Shown: positions 51,904-61,566, numbered from the stretch's first letter. The stretch is 64,000 nucleotides of DNA from Xanthomonas sp. NCPPB 1128 (GCF_001043115.1 NZ_LFME01000026.1:1-64000), one strand, 5' to 3'. Notes: a model not told the origin generated them from the letters alone. Numbers and translations are program-made.

Positions 51904-52830
51904 TCAGCCTCGGAACACCTCCCCATCCCGGGCCAGCGCTGCATGCGCCGCCTGCAGGCGCTGTTGCAGGATCTCGGCCAGCCGTGCCACCGCCGGCGGC
52001 GGCGTGGCAACCGCGCGATGCAGGCTCAGTCCCAGCGCGGGCAGCGTCGGCAGGCCGCCGGCGCCCGGCGCCAGCAGGGTCAGCCCGTCCGGCACGCCGG
52101 CGGATGTGCGCAGGGTGATGCCCAATCCGGCACGCACGGCCGCCCACACGCCGCCGAGACTGGCGCTGGTGAAGGCGATGCGCCATGGGATGCCGGCGCG
52201 GTCCAGTGCGGTGGTCGCGGCGGTGCGCAGCAGGCAGGGCGCTTCCAGCATCACCAGCGGCAGCGGCGCTTCGCCGCTCCAGGTGGCTGTCGTGGGCGCG
52301 TTGCTGCGCTCGCCTGCGGCGATCCAGCGCAGCGGCCACGCCGCTTGCGCCTGCCGATGCACCGAGGCCGCGCCGGACTCCCAGGCCAGGGCCAGGTCCA
52401 GTTGCCCAGCCTCGACCCGCGCCAGCAGTTCCTGGTGGCGGGCGATGCGCGCTTCGATCCGCACCTGCGGATGGGCGCGGGCGAAGCGTCCCAGCACGTC
52501 GGGCAGCATGTGTTCGCCGAAGTCCTCCTGCAGCCCCAGCCGTACCCAGCCCTGCAGCGCCGTGTCCTGCAGCGCCACGACCGCCTCGTCGTTGAGTTCG
52601 AGCAGCCGCCGCGCGTAGCCCAGCAAGGCTTCGCCGGCCTCGGTCAGGGCCAGGCCGCGGCCCTGGCGGCGCAGCACCGGCTGCCCGGCCTGTTCCTCCA
52701 GCTTCTTCAACTGCGCGCTGATCGCCGAGGTGGAGCGCCCGCGGCGGTCGGCGGCCCTTGCGAAGCTGCCCAGTTCCACGCCGGCGACGAAGCTGCGCAG
52801 CGCATCGAGATCGAAGGTCACCGGGCGCAT
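51904..52830 (-). CDS. LysR family transcriptional regulator
   Basis: A 308-residue LysR-type regulator. The helix-turn-helix FDLDALRSFVAGVELGSFARAADRRGRSTSAISAQLKKLEE in N-terminal 60 residues is clear, followed by a periplasmic-binding-like effector domain. AGGA lies 9 bases before the ATG. It is divergent from a three-gene unit (CMD, tautomerase, DUF4865), 100 bases apart, and probably controls it; LysR genes commonly regulate the divergent neighbour. Confidence 0.92.
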   Translation of the reverse strand: MRPVTFDLDALRSFVAGVELGSFARAADRRGRSTSAISAQLKKLEEQAGQPVLRRQGRGLALTEAGEALLGYARRLLELNDEAVVALQDTALQGWVRLGLQEDFGEHMLPDVLGRFARAHPQVRIEARIARHQELLARVEAGQLDLALAWESGAASVHRQAQAAWPLRWIAAGERSNAPTTATWSGEAPLPLVMLEAPCLLRTAATTALDRAGIPWRIAFTSASLGGVWAAVRAGLGITLRTSAGVPDGLTLLAPGAGGLPTLPALGLSLHRAVATPPPAVARLAEILQQRLQAAHAALARDGEVFRG

Positions 52831-52930
52831 CTGTCGATCCTGTTTTTCCGGATGGTCATTTCGATATTTTCCGATTTTTCGCAAGGTCCTGCGCGCCTAC
52901 GCTGTGCCCGTTCCCACAGCGAGACCTCCG

Positions 52931-53281
52931 ATGTCCGACCCTGGCATGCCGTTCCCTTCCCCGCAGGCCGCGTTCGGCGACATCGCGCCGGCCTTCGCCC
53001 GCCTGACCGACGAGGTGCTGTTCGCCGAGGTGTGGCAGCGCCCCGGGCTGTCGCTGCGCGAACGCAGCCTGGTCACGGTGGCGGCGCTGGTGGCGCTGTA
53101 TCGCCTGGAGCAGTTGCCGCTGCACCTGGCTCGCGCGCTGGACAACGGCCTGGACCGCGACACGCTGGCCGAAGCCATCACCCACCTGGCGTTCTACGCC
53201 GGTTGGCCATGCGCGGCGTCCGCGCTGCCTTTGCTGCGCACCGCCGCCGCGGCGCGGCCGGCCATGCCGGAGACGTGCTGA
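52931..53281 (+). CDS. carboxymuconolactone decarboxylase (CMD) family protein
   Basis: A 116-residue AhpD-like/CMD-fold protein. The region LSLRERSLVTVAALVALYRLEQLPLHLARAL then THLAFYAGWPCA fits the family, but the CxxC pair of AhpD is absent. Substrate unknown. Its TGA shares a base with the ATG of the tautomerase gene. First gene of the LysR-divergent unit. Confidence 0.88.
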   Translation: MSDPGMPFPSPQAAFGDIAPAFARLTDEVLFAEVWQRPGLSLRERSLVTVAALVALYRLEQLPLHLARALDNGLDRDTLAEAITHLAFYAGWPCAASALPLLRTAAAARPAMPETC

Positions 53282-53679
53282 TGCCGTACGCCCGCATCTC
53301 GCTGCTGCGCGGCCACCCGCCCGCCTACCTGCGCGCGCTGTCGGCCAGCCTCTACCAGGCCCTGCACGAGGCCTTCGAGGTGCCGGCCGGCGACTGCTTC
53401 CAGGTCATCCATCAGCACGACCCGGACGAACTGGTGTTCGACCGCCACTACCTGGGCGGACCGCGCTCGGATCGCTTCGTGCTGGTCGCCATCACCGCCG
53501 GCCGCGAACGCAGCGCCGCCTGCAAGCAGGCGTTCTATCGGCGCCTGGTCGAACTGCTGGCGATCGCCCCGGGAATTCCACCGGAGGACGTGATGGTCAC
53601 CATCGTCACCACCGCCGCGCAGGACTGGTCCTTCGGCGGCGGCCGCGCCGGCGTCGTGGCCCGTGGAGTGCCGGCATGA
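53281..53679 (+). CDS. tautomerase family protein
   Basis: A 132-residue tautomerase-superfamily protein. After Met removal it would begin with Pro1, the catalytic base, in MPYARISLLRG. It has two beta-alpha-beta halves (FQVIHQHDPDELVFDRHYLG and MVTIVTTAAQDWSFGGG). The latter end resembles the Asp/Trp-containing tail of related proteins near LysR genes. Coupled to genes on both sides by overlapping stop/start codons. Confidence 0.9.
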   Translation: MPYARISLLRGHPPAYLRALSASLYQALHEAFEVPAGDCFQVIHQHDPDELVFDRHYLGGPRSDRFVLVAITAGRERSAACKQAFYRRLVELLAIAPGIPPEDVMVTIVTTAAQDWSFGGGRAGVVARGVPA

Positions 53680-54230
53680 TCGCCATGCAGTACAGCATCG
53701 CGTTGCCGGCGGACTACGACATGGCCATCGTCCGCCGCCGCATCGCCGCCAAAGGACCATTGCTCGACACGCTGCCCGGGCTGCAGTTCAAGGCCTATCT
53801 GGTCGCCGATCGCGCCGATCCGGTCCTGCCCGGCGAACAGAACCTGTATGCGCCGTTCTATCTCTGGCGCGATGCTGCGGCGATGCACGCGTTCCTTGCC
53901 GGTCCCGCGTTCGCTGCGCTGTGCGATGCCTTCGGCCGTCCGGCGGTGCAGGCGTGGATGGTCGACACTGCGTGGACGTCCGCGGCGCTGCGCACGGCGC
54001 GCTACGCCACCCGCGCGCTTCCGGCAGCATCGGCTGCCTGCGGAAACGACACTGACGACATGCACGCGCCTGACCAACGCGTGCTGGCCACGGTGCACGG
54101 CTACGAACCGCAGGGATGGACGCGGCTGCGCTTTCGCCTGTGGCGCGACTTGCCGCCGGCAGACGACGATGCACGGCGCTATGCCGTGCATCACCTCAGC
54201 GCACCCGGCGTGACCGACGCAGCCGGGTGA
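53676..54230 (+). CDS. DUF4865 family protein
   Basis: A 184-residue protein that begins MQYSIALPADYDMAIVRRRIAAKG and contains GLQFKAYLVADR and NLYAPFYLWRDAAAMHAFLAG, which match DUF4865. These proteins look like dimeric alpha/beta-barrel small-molecule enzymes. The ATG overlaps the tautomerase stop. The recurrent CMD-tautomerase-DUF4865 set suggests one pathway acting on a small carbonyl or aromatic compound, not identified. Confidence 0.86.
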   Translation: MIAMQYSIALPADYDMAIVRRRIAAKGPLLDTLPGLQFKAYLVADRADPVLPGEQNLYAPFYLWRDAAAMHAFLAGPAFAALCDAFGRPAVQAWMVDTAWTSAALRTARYATRALPAASAACGNDTDDMHAPDQRVLATVHGYEPQGWTRLRFRLWRDLPPADDDARRYAVHHLSAPGVTDAAG

Positions 54231-54257
54231 GCCGGGTGAGCCGGCGGCGTCGCCTGC

Positions 54258-55265
54258 TCAGTACATGTTTTTCTTGTAGTCGGCCTGCAGCCCTTTGCGC
54301 ACCACGCCGGGCACCGAGACCGCCGCGCGCAGCAGCGCGGCCTGGGCACCACGCGCGCCGCTGAGCCGGACGTGGTCGCGGAAGATCGCCGGCGGGTCCA
54401 GGTCGTGTGCGGTGGCGGCGGGCGGCCAACGGTCGAAGCGACCCAGCGCAGGGCTGTGCATGTCGTCGAGCACCGCCGGCAGCACCCGCACCGCCAGATG
54501 CGGAACGCGTCCATCGACGGCGAGCGCGTTGCGGATCGCCTCGTCGGTGCTGGGGCGGGCGAGCCCTTCGATGCGCACGCAGCGCGCGCTGCCGGGGCGC
54601 AGTGCCAGCAGCGCGAGCTGCGGCCGCGCCAACAGATTGCCCAGGCTGTCGACACGGCGATTGCCCGGCCGGTCGGCGAACCACCAGGCGTCGCGGTGGG
54701 CTTGCAGCAAGGCCCCGGCGCGATCGCCGCGCGGGCTGACATCGACGCGGCCCTCGGCATCGGCGGTGGCCAGGATCAGCAGCCGGCAGCTGGCGAGCAA
54801 TCCTTCTGGCGTCTCCGGCGCCGTGGCGTCGGTCTGTGTCTCCGCGTGCCACCAGTCGGCGCGGAGCAGCGCCTTGGCGCAGTGCAGATAGCATTCCTCG
54901 ACGGCGACGAACACGCGCGTGCCGTCGTCGCCGGCGATGCGGCCATTGATCCGCAGCGTTTCGCCGAGGCCGGGCACCAGGAACAGCGAACCGAAACCCG
55001 CGCCGACGTGCGTGTCGGCCGCGTCCAGCGCCTGCAGCGGGAGCGACAGCAGGTGCGGGGTGTCGCCGCGTGCGAAGCCGGGCGCGCCGCTGCCTGCGCT
55101 CAGCGCCAGGCGCTGGCCGGCGACGCCAGCGAACAGCAGGGGGCTGGCGGCCAGCCAGCGCAGCGCATGCGCGTCCAGGTGGTCGATCACCTTCATGTCG
55201 CGCGGGCCGGGCAGGCGGCCCACGCAGTCCTGCAACTGCGCTGCGTCGGTGACGAAGTCGGTCAT
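54258..55265 (-). CDS. pyridoxamine 5'-phosphate oxidase-like FMN-binding protein
   Basis: A 335-residue protein with two parts: an N-terminal domain (residues 1-145) and a C-terminal PNPOx-like split barrel around LLASCRLLILATADAEGRVDVSPRGD, with RDAWWFADRPGNRRVDSLGNLLARP matching the MSMEG_1061-like family. It probably binds FMN or a related cofactor; the reaction is unknown. The start at 55265 (MTDFVTDAAQLQD) has GGGAG 9 bases upstream. Confidence 0.8.
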   Translation of the reverse strand: MTDFVTDAAQLQDCVGRLPGPRDMKVIDHLDAHALRWLAASPLLFAGVAGQRLALSAGSGAPGFARGDTPHLLSLPLQALDAADTHVGAGFGSLFLVPGLGETLRINGRIAGDDGTRVFVAVEECYLHCAKALLRADWWHAETQTDATAPETPEGLLASCRLLILATADAEGRVDVSPRGDRAGALLQAHRDAWWFADRPGNRRVDSLGNLLARPQLALLALRPGSARCVRIEGLARPSTDEAIRNALAVDGRVPHLAVRVLPAVLDDMHSPALGRFDRWPPAATAHDLDPPAIFRDHVRLSGARGAQAALLRAAVSVPGVVRKGLQADYKKNMY

Positions 55266-55587
55266 CGCGGCGTCTCCCGGAAACGGAAGACGACGAGGTC
55301 GAAAGAAGCGGACGAGGTCATCGCAAAGCACTCCTGTGAACGAGCGGGAGGCTTGCGCGAAGGCTGGCGACGTCTGGAACCGTAGCACAGCGCGGCGGAC
55401 GCCGCGTCCGGCGACTTACGGTCGTCCTTGGCCAGGCAAAACCGTGACAGGGCACCTCTCATCTCCCCGGGGACGTGTCCCGTAGGAGCGGCTTCAGCCG
55501 CGACAGGGGCGTTCCCGGTGAAGCCCGTCGCGGCTGAAGCCGCTCCTACGCAGCAAACCGTGGCGGATGCAGGTGACGCGAGGGGCC
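55266..55587. other. intergenic region with a REP pair
   Basis: 322 bases without a supported gene. They hold the promoter region of the PNPOx-like gene and a REP pair at 55482-55549 beyond the TonB-receptor stop. Confidence 0.6.
55482..55549. repeat. inverted pair of GTAGGAGCGG-type REP units
   Basis: Units at 55482-55504 and, inverted, 55527-55549, 39 bases beyond the TonB-receptor stop codon. Confidence 0.85.
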
Positions 55588-57639
55588 CTACAGCCGCAGT
55601 TCGAACCCGAGGTAGGCCGAGCGCCCGGGCGCTGGCGAGAACATCGGCTGGTCGTTGCCGCCCCAGAAGAAATTGTCGTACCAGACGTAGGCGTAGCGGG
55701 CGTCGGTGAGGTTCTTCACCTGCAGGTCGAGGCTCGCGCGCGGGCTGAGCTGGTAGCGCACGCTGGCATCGACCACGCGGAAGCCACCGTACTTGCCCTG
55801 GGTATTGCGTTCGTCGATGTAATAGTCGCCCTGCGCGCGCGCCTGCAGCCCCAACTTCCAGCGCGCGTCGGGCCGGTAATCGAGGCCGGCGTTGCTGATG
55901 TAGCGCGGGGTGGAGAACACCTCGCGCCCGCGCAGCGATTCGCCGGTCGCGGTGAAGGCGCTGACCACTTTGGCTTCCTGGATCGCGTGCGACAGCCACA
56001 GCGTCCAGCGCTCGCCCAGTTGCGTGCTCAGTTGCAGGTCCACGCCCTGCCGGCGGGTCTGGCCGAGGCCGACCGTGGTGCCGGTGCTGGGCATGTTGGC
56101 CACTTCGTCGGTGGCGTCCTGGCGCCAGACCGCCACGCGCGCTTCGGTGCCGGCCACCGGCTGCAGTTTCAGGCCCAGCTCCTTGCCGGTATTGATCGAG
56201 GGCCGGAACGTACTCTGCCCGGGCGTCAGGTAGGCCGGCGCGGTCGAGCCGGTGAGGATCTGGAAGGTGCGGCCCCAGTTCGCATAGACGCTCAGCCGTT
56301 GGGTCAGCGCGTAGATCACGCTGAGCTTGGGCTGGTCGATCCAGCCGTAGCGCTGCAGCGGCGCATGCACGCCGCCGGGCAGTGCGGTCTCGCCGGAGAA
56401 GCGATCGGCGCGGAACGCGGGGACGATCTTCAGCGCATCGGTCGGCTGCAGCACCGCCTGCAGGTACAGGCCGAGGTTGTCCAGGCTGTAGCGGTCGTCG
56501 TTCTGCACGCGCGCCGGGGCACGGTCGAAATCGGTCGGTATGCTGTAGGCGTAGCGCGAACGCCGGTAGCGGTTGTCCTGGTGCTCGGCGTTGAAGCCGC
56601 CTTCCACGCTCAGCAAATCGCTGGCCTGCCAGCTGACGGTGCTGAGCAGGCCGGTCTGGGTTTCGTCCCATTGCCGGCGTTGCCGCGGTGCGTTGCCGAG
56701 CGGGTAGCTGGTGAAGGTGACGTGGCGGTCGTCCTCATAGCGGTTGAAGTACAGCGTGTTGCGCAGCTGCAGGCCGTCGCCGAGCTTGAAGTCGGCGTGC
56801 ACGCTGGCCTGGCGCATGTCGCGGTCGTCGCCGTCGTTGGCGTTCTTCGGCGGCGACTGCTCGCGGTCCTCGGCCAGTTGCGCGGCGGTGAGGAAGCCCG
56901 GTTCGTCGGCTCCGTGGTGGTAGAGCCGGGCGATCAGGCCGATGCGCGCGGCATCGTCCTCTTCGCCATAGAACCACTTGCCGCCGAGCGTGTACTTGCG
57001 CGAGCTGTCGTGCGCACGATAGCCGTGCGCGGCCTGCGCGCCGACGAAGTAGTTCTGCGCCAGGCCATCGGCCTCATGGCCGGCGGCATACTGCAGTTCG
57101 CGCGTGGCGAAGCTGCCATAGCTCAGCCGCAGGTCCTGGTAGTTGCCGCCCTGTCGGGTGGCGATATTGAAATTGCCGCCGATGTTGTGCAGGCCGTAAC
57201 GCGGGTCGTTGGTGCCGCGCACCACCTCGATGTAAGCGATCTCCAGCGGGAAGATCATGTCGATGAAGCGCTGGTTGCCGCTGTTGACGTTGCTCGGCAC
57301 GCCGTCGATCAGCACCTTGATGCCGTTGATGTAGCCCTCGCCGTTGAAGGCGCGGAAGGTGACCTTGCCGGATTCGGCACCCTGCCGGGTTTCGGTGAGC
57401 TGCATGCCGGGCATCTGCCCGAGCAGCTCCCAGCTGTTCATGACCTGCTTGTCGCTGATTTGCTCGCTGCCGAGCACGTCGACCGAACTGAGGATGTTGC
57501 GGGTGGACAGCGAGGCGGCGCTGTGGCGCCGCGCTTCCACCGTACCGAGGGTGGTGGTGGTGTCGGTCGACGTCTGCGCGGCGCCGTCACCGGCCGCGAG
57601 CCCGGCCAGCACGGCGAGGGCGTGGGTGTAGGTCTTCAT
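55588..57639 (-). CDS. TonB-dependent receptor
   Basis: A 683-residue outer-membrane receptor. A short signal peptide (MKTYTHALAVLAGLAAGDGA) precedes a plug domain (SDKQVMNSWELLGQMPGMQL, GYINGIKVLIDGVP, YIEVVRGTNDPRYGLHNIGG). The 22-strand barrel has repeated aromatic strands and ends LGFELRL. It should import a metal chelate or similar ligand using TonB energy. An AT-rich palindrome about 95 bases upstream suggests metal-dependent control. The ligand is unknown. Confidence 0.93.
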   Translation of the reverse strand: MKTYTHALAVLAGLAAGDGAAQTSTDTTTTLGTVEARRHSAASLSTRNILSSVDVLGSEQISDKQVMNSWELLGQMPGMQLTETRQGAESGKVTFRAFNGEGYINGIKVLIDGVPSNVNSGNQRFIDMIFPLEIAYIEVVRGTNDPRYGLHNIGGNFNIATRQGGNYQDLRLSYGSFATRELQYAAGHEADGLAQNYFVGAQAAHGYRAHDSSRKYTLGGKWFYGEEDDAARIGLIARLYHHGADEPGFLTAAQLAEDREQSPPKNANDGDDRDMRQASVHADFKLGDGLQLRNTLYFNRYEDDRHVTFTSYPLGNAPRQRRQWDETQTGLLSTVSWQASDLLSVEGGFNAEHQDNRYRRSRYAYSIPTDFDRAPARVQNDDRYSLDNLGLYLQAVLQPTDALKIVPAFRADRFSGETALPGGVHAPLQRYGWIDQPKLSVIYALTQRLSVYANWGRTFQILTGSTAPAYLTPGQSTFRPSINTGKELGLKLQPVAGTEARVAVWRQDATDEVANMPSTGTTVGLGQTRRQGVDLQLSTQLGERWTLWLSHAIQEAKVVSAFTATGESLRGREVFSTPRYISNAGLDYRPDARWKLGLQARAQGDYYIDERNTQGKYGGFRVVDASVRYQLSPRASLDLQVKNLTDARYAYVWYDNFFWGGNDQPMFSPAPGRSAYLGFELRL

Positions 57640-57732
57640 GGTGTCTGCAGACAAGGGGAGGGAGACTGGCGGCAGCGGCGGGACTGCGGGCGAGCGGTGG
57701 TGCGCGGTCCGATGCATGAACGCGGCTCCATT

Positions 57733-57752
57733 GAAGTGATGTTATATCATTT
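57733..57752. promoter_or_regulatory. AT-rich palindrome upstream of TonB receptor, possible metal-regulator box
   Basis: GTGATGTTATATCATTTC contains TGAT-N5-ATCA as an imperfect palindrome, and the minus strand reads GAAATGATATAACATCAC. This resembles Zur-type boxes (ATGTTATA...TATAACAT) in composition. It is the only AT-rich patch in this gap. Assignment to Zur is tentative. Confidence 0.38.
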
Positions 57753-57890
57753 CGTTAAGAAGTTGTCGGAATCGCCAGTCGCCGCGCGATAGGCGCCCGT
57801 CTTTGCCGCATGGGCGGCAGAGCGCCTTCGCTGCGCAGGTGCGCACGAGGAAGAACGTGGTGGGGCCGCGCGTGGCGGCTCCGCGGCCCG

Positions 57891-58646
57891 TCAGGCCGGT
57901 TGCCGCGCGACCTGGAAGCCGGCGAAGGACTGCGTCACCGGCATGATTTCCAGCCGATTGATGTTCAGATGCGGCGGCAGCGTCGCCACCCAGAAGATCT
58001 GTTCGGCGATGTCCTCGGCGGTCATCGGCTGCGCGCCCTGGTAGAGCGTGTCCGAGGCCTTCTGGTCGCCATGGGTGCGGACCAGGGTGAACTCGGTCTC
58101 GGCCATGCCCGGTTCGATCGCGGTGACGCGCACGCCGGTGCCATGCAGATCCGAGCGCAGGCCCAGCGAGAACTGGCTGACGAACGCCTTGGTGCCGCCG
58201 TAGGTGTTGCCGCCCGGGTAGGGGTACAGCGCGGCGACCGAACTGATGTTGATGATCGCGCCGCGACGCTGGATCAGCGTCGGCAGCAGGCGATGGGTCA
58301 GCGTCACCAGCGCGGTGATGTTGGTGTCGATCATCGTGCGCCAGTCGTCCAGTTGCGCGGCCTGCGCCGGCGCGGTGCCCTGGGCCAGGCCGGCGTTGTT
58401 CACCAGCAGGTCGATGCCGCGGAACGCCTCCGGCAGCGCCGCCAGCATCGCGTCCAGGGCGCCGGTGTCGCGGATGTCGAATGCGGCGATGTGCACGCGC
58501 TCGGCGCCGAAGGCGTCCAGCAGCGGCTGCAGGCGCTCGGCGCGGCGGCCGGTGGCGATCACGCGCCAGCCGGCATCGACGAAGCGGCGCACGGCGGCAG
58601 CGCCAAAACCGGAGGTGGCGCCGGTGATCAGGGCAGTCTGGGTCAT
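57891..58646 (-). CDS. SDR oxidoreductase, YdfG-like
   Basis: A 251-residue classical SDR. TGATSGFGAA (residues 8-17) is the NAD(P) motif, NNAG is at 83-86, and the catalytic set is Ser136, Tyr149 and Lys153 (NTYGGTKAF). The overall text, including EPGMAETEF and the C-terminal HLNINRLEIMPVTQSFAGF, matches YdfG (3-hydroxy acid/malonic semialdehyde reductase). The exact substrate is inferred from that resemblance. Confidence 0.9.
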   Translation of the reverse strand: MTQTALITGATSGFGAAAVRRFVDAGWRVIATGRRAERLQPLLDAFGAERVHIAAFDIRDTGALDAMLAALPEAFRGIDLLVNNAGLAQGTAPAQAAQLDDWRTMIDTNITALVTLTHRLLPTLIQRRGAIINISSVAALYPYPGGNTYGGTKAFVSQFSLGLRSDLHGTGVRVTAIEPGMAETEFTLVRTHGDQKASDTLYQGAQPMTAEDIAEQIFWVATLPPHLNINRLEIMPVTQSFAGFQVARQPA

Positions 58647-58653
58647 TGGGGGC

Positions 58654-58683
58654 CGGGAATGGGGAGTGGGGAATCGGGAATGG
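58654..58683 (+). repeat. GGGAAT-type box cluster
   Basis: Four GGGAAT/GGGAGT units lie within 30 bases, 7 bases before the YdfG-like start. They belong to the same motif family as 149-178, 34098-34114, 34217-34244 and 58993-59011. Confidence 0.6.
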
Positions 58684-58992
58684 TAAAAGCAAAGCGCGGT
58701 CGCGCGCGTCGACAGGGCCATGTCCCCGCGGGGGAGTCGGTGCAAGCGCTCGATTGCGTACGAGTGCCGCGCGACAGCTCGCTGTTCTGAAGCGCCTACC
58801 AAGCCCGCGTGTCGCGCGGAAGGGGAGCGCTCACGCGCGCATTCCCGATGACCTGCCTACTACGCCTTGTTCGCAGCGGCTGGCAGGCCGCTGCCATTGA
58901 ACTGCAGCGCCATATCAAGCCGGCGTGGCTCAATGTCAGCGGCGACAGCGCATGCACGCACGCGAAGGTGCCAATGGCATGGAGGCCGCTTC

Positions 58993-59011
58993 TCCCATTC
59001 CCGAATCCCGG
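58993..59011 (-). repeat. GGGAAT-type box after the SPOR-protein stop
   Basis: Read on the minus strand this is CCGGGATTCGGGAATGGGA, beginning 2 bases after the SPOR-protein stop codon. Confidence 0.6.
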
Positions 59012-59013
59012 CT

Positions 59014-59862
59014 CTACTGCGCCTTGATCGCGATCGCCGACAGCCCGCTGCCGTTCAACTTCTGCTTGGCCTCGGCCAGCTCGCTGGCGGTGCCGTAGGG
59101 GCCCATGCGCACGCGGTAGACGGTCTTGCCGCTGATCTGCGCCGATTCCACGCGTGCCGTCAGGCCGAGCATCGCCAGCTTGGCCTTGGTCGACTCGGCG
59201 TCGCCGGAGGCACCGAACGAGCCGGCCTGCAGGATGTAGCGCGCGGTGTCGGGCGCCGCGGTCGCGGCGGCAGCCGCCGGTGCGGTGGTCGCGGCCGGCG
59301 TTGCCGTGGCGGTTGCCGGCTTGGCGGCGGCTGGCGTGGCCGCGGTGCTGGCCGCCACGCTCGGTGTTTCCGGCAGCGGTGTCGGATTGGCCGCGGTCGC
59401 CGCCGGCGCGGCAGTGGCCGCTGCCGGGGTGGTCCCGGTCGCGGCGGCCGTCGCACCTGCGGCAGCCTGCGCCTTGGCCTGGCGAACCGCCTCGGCGCGC
59501 GCGCTGGCAGCCAGTTCGGCGTCGGACATCTGCACTTCCTTGCCGGGCAGCAGGGTGTAGAAGTCGTACTGGGTCTGCGCGTCCTTCTTCGCCTCCGGCT
59601 TGGTACTGCCGGCCGCGTTGGCGGCGGGCTTGGGCAGATCCGGGGCCGCGTCGACGTCGGCATCGGCCACCGGCGCCGGTTGCGCATCCGGATTGGCGCG
59701 CGGGCCGCCCACGCGCAGGAAGTCGCCATCCTTCTTGAACAGGCCCGGCGCGCCGAGGAACACCACCGCGGCGATCGCCGCGCCGGCGATCAGCCACACC
59801 CATCCGGGCGTGCCGTTGCCGGTGTTGCGCCGGGCCTGTGTCTTACCGCGTCGTGCTGCCAT
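59014..59862 (-). CDS. SPOR domain-containing, FtsN-like protein
   Basis: A 282-residue bitopic protein: short basic cytoplasmic tail, one membrane helix (about residues 20-38), a long Ala/Pro/Thr-rich periplasmic linker, and a C-terminal SPOR domain (residues about 207-280: RYILQAGSFGASGDAESTKAKLA through VYRVRMGPYGT). SPOR domains bind glycan strands bare of stem peptides at the division septum. The layout resembles FtsN, and argS lies directly upstream, 15 bases away; a divisome role is inferred. Confidence 0.88.
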   Translation of the reverse strand: MAARRGKTQARRNTGNGTPGWVWLIAGAAIAAVVFLGAPGLFKKDGDFLRVGGPRANPDAQPAPVADADVDAAPDLPKPAANAAGSTKPEAKKDAQTQYDFYTLLPGKEVQMSDAELAASARAEAVRQAKAQAAAGATAAATGTTPAAATAAPAATAANPTPLPETPSVAASTAATPAAAKPATATATPAATTAPAAAAATAAPDTARYILQAGSFGASGDAESTKAKLAMLGLTARVESAQISGKTVYRVRMGPYGTASELAEAKQKLNGSGLSAIAIKAQ

Positions 59863-59877
59863 TTACCGCTTCTCCAC

Positions 59878-61566
59878 TCACATTTTTTCCGGGGCCGAGA
59901 CGCCCAGGAGATTCAGACCGTTTGCCAGGACCTGCTGCGCCGCCACCGCCAGGGTCAGCTTGGCGTTGCGTTCGCCGGCGTCGTCCACCAGCACCGGGGT
60001 GCCGTGGTACCAGGTGTGGAAGGCCGTGGCCAGTTCGCGCAGGTATTGCGCGATCAGATGCGGCTCCAGTGCATGCCCCGCATTCTCCACCACTTCCGGG
60101 TAGCGCGAGAGTTCCTGCATCAGCTCCAGCGAGGTCGCGTCGTTCAGCCGGTTCAGCTGCGCCTGGCCGTCGGCCTGGTCGTAGTCCAGCTTCTTCTCCT
60201 GCGCCTGACGCAGCAGGCTGCACACGCGGGCATGCGCATACTGCACGTAGAACACCGGGTTGTCATTGCTCTGCTGACGTGCCAGGTCGATGTCGAAGGT
60301 GAGCTGCGAATCGGGCTTGCGCGCGATCAGGAACCAGCGCGTGGCGTCGCGGCCGGCTTCCTCGATCAGGTCGCGCAGGGTCAGGTAGCTGCCGGCGCGC
60401 TTGGACAGCTTCACTTCCTCGCCGCCGCGCATCACCGTGACCATCTGGTGCAGCACGTACTCCGGCCAGCCCTTGGGGATGCCCAGGTCCATCGCCTGCA
60501 GGCCGGCGCGCACGCGCGCCAGCGAGCCGTGGTGGTCGGCGCCCAGCTCGGTGATGGCGCGCACGTAGCCGCGCTGCCACTTGCTCAGGTGGTAGGCCAC
60601 GTCCGGGACGAAATAGGTGTAGCTGCCGTCGGACTTGCGCATCACGCGGTCCTTGTCGTCGCCGAAATCGGTGGATTTCAGCCACAGCGCGCCGCCCTCT
60701 TCGTAGGTATGGCCGGAGGCGACCAGCTTCTGCACCGCCTCCTCGACCTTGCCGTCGCGGTACAGCGAGCTTTCCAGGAAGTAGATGTCGAAATCCACGC
60801 CGAACGCGGCCAGGTCGTGGTTTTGCTCGTTGCGCAGATAGGCCACGGCGAAGCGGCGGATCGCGTCCAGGTCCTGCGGGTCCTTGGCGCCGGTGACCAC
60901 GTGGCCTTCCAGGTCGACCGCGGCGCCGGCCATGTAGGCGTCGGCCACGTCCTGGATGTAGTCGCCGCGGTAGCCTTCCTCCGGCCAGTCGGGGCTGTCC
61001 GGGGTCTTGCCCTGGGCGCGCGCCTGCACCGAGCGGGCCAGGTTCTCGATCTGGTTGCCGCCGTCGTTGTAGTAGAACTCGCGCTTGGCGTTCCAGCCGT
61101 TGGCCTCGAGCAGGCGCGCCAGGCAGTCGCCGATGGCCGCGGCGCGGCCGTGGCCGACGTGCAGCGGCCCGGTCGGGTTGGCCGAGACGTACTCCACGCC
61201 CACGGTACGGCCATTGCCGACCAGGCTGCGGCCGTAGTCCTCGCCCTGCTTGAGCACGGCCAGCACCTCGCGCTGGTAGGCGCCGGGACCGAGATGGAAA
61301 TTGATGAAGCCGGGGCCGGCGATCTCGACCTTGCTGACATCGTCGTTGGCCGGCAGCGCGTCCACCAGCTGCTGGGCGAGGGCACGCGGATTGGTGCGCG
61401 CGGCCTTGGCCAGCAGCATCGCCGCGGTGGTGGCGAAGTCGCCGTGCTCGCGGGTCTTGGGCCGCTCGACCACGAAGTCCGGCGGCAGGGTGTCGGCCGG
61501 CAGGGTGCCATTGGCGCGCAAGGCTTCGATGCCTTGACCGATCAGGGCGCGGAGTTGGGATTTCAC
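59878..61566 (-). CDS. argS: arginyl-tRNA synthetase ArgS
   Basis: A 562-residue class I aminoacyl-tRNA synthetase. The HIGH motif is HVGHGR within [19 protein letters not shown], and [16 protein letters not shown] takes the place of KMSKS, as is usual for ArgS. The N-terminal tRNA-binding domain ([17 protein letters not shown]) and C-terminal anticodon-binding DALR domain are complete. The start is GTG. The SPOR-protein gene follows by 15 bases. Confidence 0.96.
   Translation of the reverse strand: MKSQLRALIGQGIEALRANGTLPADTLPPDFVVERPKTREHGDFATTAAMLLAKAARTNPRALAQQLVDALPANDDVSKVEIAGPGFINFHLGPGAYQREVLAVLKQGEDYGRSLVGNGRTVGVEYVSANPTGPLHVGHGRAAAIGDCLARLLEANGWNAKREFYYNDGGNQIENLARSVQARAQGKTPDSPDWPEEGYRGDYIQDVADAYMAGAAVDLEGHVVTGAKDPQDLDAIRRFAVAYLRNEQNHDLAAFGVDFDIYFLESSLYRDGKVEEAVQKLVASGHTYEEGGALWLKSTDFGDDKDRVMRKSDGSYTYFVPDVAYHLSKWQRGYVRAITELGADHHGSLARVRAGLQAMDLGIPKGWPEYVLHQMVTVMRGGEEVKLSKRAGSYLTLRDLIEEAGRDATRWFLIARKPDSQLTFDIDLARQQSNDNPVFYVQYAHARVCSLLRQAQEKKLDYDQADGQAQLNRLNDATSLELMQELSRYPEVVENAGHALEPHLIAQYLRELATAFHTWYHGTPVLVDDAGERNAKLTLAVAAQQVLANGLNLLGVSAPEKM

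Larger units (their letters stand above)
58647..59013. other. 367-bp gap flanked by inverted GGGAAT boxes
   Basis: No gene is supported. GGGAAT/GGGAGT boxes lie at 58654-58683 (plus orientation) and 58993-59011 (minus orientation), so they face each other across about 310 bases. Nothing else is recognised between them. Confidence 0.5.

Noticed and set aside
55567-57792. Plus-strand frame opposite the TonB receptor
   Set aside because: Shadow of the receptor; no signal or domain.
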